NCBI GenBank assembly: GCA_900543445.1
Contig: UQRC01000057.1
Coordinates: 1 to 7,231, forward strand
Source of the DNA: an uncultured Lachnobacterium sp.
Lineage (GTDB): Bacteria > Bacillota > Clostridia > Lachnospirales > Lachnospiraceae
Length of the DNA stretch: 7,231 nucleotides
Direction: 5' to 3'
The number at the start of each line of letters is the position of its first letter. The first letter of the stretch is position 1. Both the position numbers and the translations under genes were made by a program. Below the pieces are notes generated by a model, which had not been told where the DNA came from, made no database searches, and saw only the letters and a program-made list of their open reading frames with translations. Positions 6,575 through 7,231 of the stretch are shown here, in pieces.

Positions 6575-6824
6575 TTTGTTGAAATCAATTCGGACGTAGG
6601 TTTTCTAACAGTGACGCCATCCGAACCATACAATTATTGTTTCAGAAAATTTGGCAAGTTAACTTCGCCAACGATTTCGGATGGTTTTATTAAAAGTTGC
6701 TACTTTTCGCTATTATCCTAGTCAATGGAACGGCGAAGCAGTTGCCAAATTATTCTGAAAAATAAGTATGCCCCCGTATGTCTGTTGACTTAAGAAAACG
6801 CTTCGATGAATTGATTTCAACAAA
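6575..6824. mobile_element. Complete 250-bp imperfect palindrome, MITE-like element
   Basis: The ends are perfect 16-bp inverted repeats, TTTGTTGAAATCAATT (6575-6590) and AATTGATTTCAACAAA (6809-6824). Inward the arms keep pairing with gaps and mismatches; for example GGCGAAG and TTGCCAAATT recur in both arms. A hairpin, AAAAGT-TGCT-ACTTTT (6692-6707), sits exactly on the centre of symmetry at 6699.5. There is no transposase or convincing reading frame. The left arm is almost the same as the reverse complement of bases 1-101, so at least two copies exist. These are the marks of a non-autonomous miniature element, though no clear target-site duplication is visible and the helper transposase family is unknown. 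The shared GGG at 6572-6574 may belong to the element. Confidence 0.8.
6618..6689 (+). terminator. Possible terminator of the ABC operon formed by the element's left arm
   Basis: CCATCCGAA (6618-6626) is complementary to TTCGGATGG (6676-6684), which is followed by TTTTAT. The 49 bases between them contain a near-perfect palindrome centred on TTAA at 6660/6661 (TTGGC...GCCAA arms with one extra C), so the loop is itself folded. No other terminator is seen after the DUF4340-type gene. The long folded loop is unusual, hence the low score. Confidence 0.35.
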
Positions 6825-6913
6825 AATTTGCGTATTAGTAAAGGTGGGTGCCGATCGTTTTATAGGGTTAAACGTATGAAATTTTATTCTCTATTTCATA
6901 GGAATCTTGAACT
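6825..6913. other. Spacer between palindromic element and tandem array, with one hairpin
   Basis: No gene is supported here. TATGAAAT (6875-6882) and ATTTCATA (6893-6900) form an 8-bp inverted repeat with a ten-base loop. The last 13 bases (GGAATCTTGAACT) resemble the end of the 52-bp unit that follows, so the array may once have reached further left. A 22-codon frame from an ATG at 6877 has no ribosome binding site. Confidence 0.5.
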
Positions 6914-7173
6914 GGGGCGAATACATATAAATATTCGCTTCTAGACCCCGGTGAAGCTTGAAAGTGGGGACTATTCATTCAAATATTTGTTTTCTCGCCC
7001 CGGTAAAGCTTAGAAGTGGGGACTATTCATTCAAATATTCGCTTCTTCGCCCCAGTGAAGCTTAGAAGCGGGGACTATTCATTCAAATATTTGCTTTCTC
7101 GCCCCGGTGGAATTCAAAAGCGGGGCTTATACATTCAAATATTTGCTTTCTTGTCCCGGTACAATCTAGAAGT
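6914..7173. repeat. Tandem array of five 52-bp units
   Basis: Units start at 6914, 6966, 7018, 7070 and 7122, each exactly 52 bases. The common pattern is GGGGACTATTCATTC, then AAATATTTGCTTTCT, then CGCCCCGGTGAAGCTTAGAAG. Units 2-4 are closest; units 1 and 5 differ more. Each unit opens with GGGG and has CCCC (TCCC in unit 5) at positions 33-36. Most contain CAAATATTTG, a perfect palindrome, or a near form. In unit 3 CGCTTCT pairs with AGAAGCG. A sixth, decayed unit seems to begin at 7174 (GGACTCAATACATTCA) and fades by about 7190. Since 52 is not a multiple of three, the array is not a repeated protein. Confidence 0.9.
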
Positions 7174-7231
7174 GGACTCAATACATTCACTGATAGGCAT
7201 ATTCAAATACATATAAAACAAATCACGCGCA
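7174..7231. other. Decayed sixth unit and AT-rich tail
   Basis: Bases 7174-7190 resemble the start of the 52-bp unit, after which similarity is lost. ATATTCAAATACATATAAA (7199-7217) again echoes parts of the unit. No gene, terminator or promoter can be supported before the window ends. Confidence 0.4.

Noticed and set aside
6877..6945. 22-codon peptide from the ATG at 6877 into the first 52-bp unit
   Set aside because: No ribosome binding site, low-complexity composition, and the frame ends inside the non-coding array.
6914..7173. CRISPR array
   Set aside because: The whole 52-bp unit repeats without unique spacers, and no cas gene is present.
7016..7216. 66-codon open frame across the tandem array
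   Set aside because: The 52-base period changes frame in each unit, there is no ribosome binding site, and the protein resembles nothing coherent.

Overview
The window looks like a chromosomal segment of a low-to-moderate GC member of the Clostridia, most likely Lachnospiraceae. This rests on the protein families, the strong AAGGAGG-type ribosome binding sites, a TTG start, and a PurA subtype I associate with that family. The assignment is from recognition, not a search. All confident genes lie on the + strand.

Layout. Bases 1-101 are one arm of a repeated palindromic element, overlapping a short coding-like stretch that stops at 143, then a clean intrinsic terminator (153-187). An extended -10 promoter (192-202) leads into a DegV/FakB-type fatty-acid-binding protein (269-1132). 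A strong consensus promoter (1151-1179) and a hairpin-rich leader precede purA, adenylosuccinate synthetase (1274-2566), which ends at a strong terminator (2582-2616). The 299 bp gap that follows holds two copies of a REP-like hairpin repeat and a possible promoter with a dyad operator. Next is a tightly coupled three-gene operon (2866-6572): an ABC ATPase, a permease fused to a GldG-like auxiliary domain, and a membrane-anchored DUF4340-type protein. Together these form a Gld-type (GldA/GldF/GldG-like) ABC export system of unknown substrate in a lineage not known for gliding.

The right end (6573-7231) has no convincing gene. It holds a complete imperfect palindrome of about 250 bp (6575-6824), MITE-like, with perfect 16-bp terminal inverted repeats and a hairpin at its exact centre. 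Its left arm is an inverted copy of bases 1-101, with 61 of 62 bases identical in the best block. A spacer follows, then a tandem array of five 52-bp units (6914-7173) with a decayed sixth.

The genes do not form one pathway. degV and purA are separate housekeeping units; the three-gene ABC operon is the coherent system. The most notable points are the inverted palindromic elements bracketing the cluster, the 52-bp array, the fused Gld-like transporter, and a PurA that keeps its catalytic pair while several conserved nucleotide-contact positions differ.
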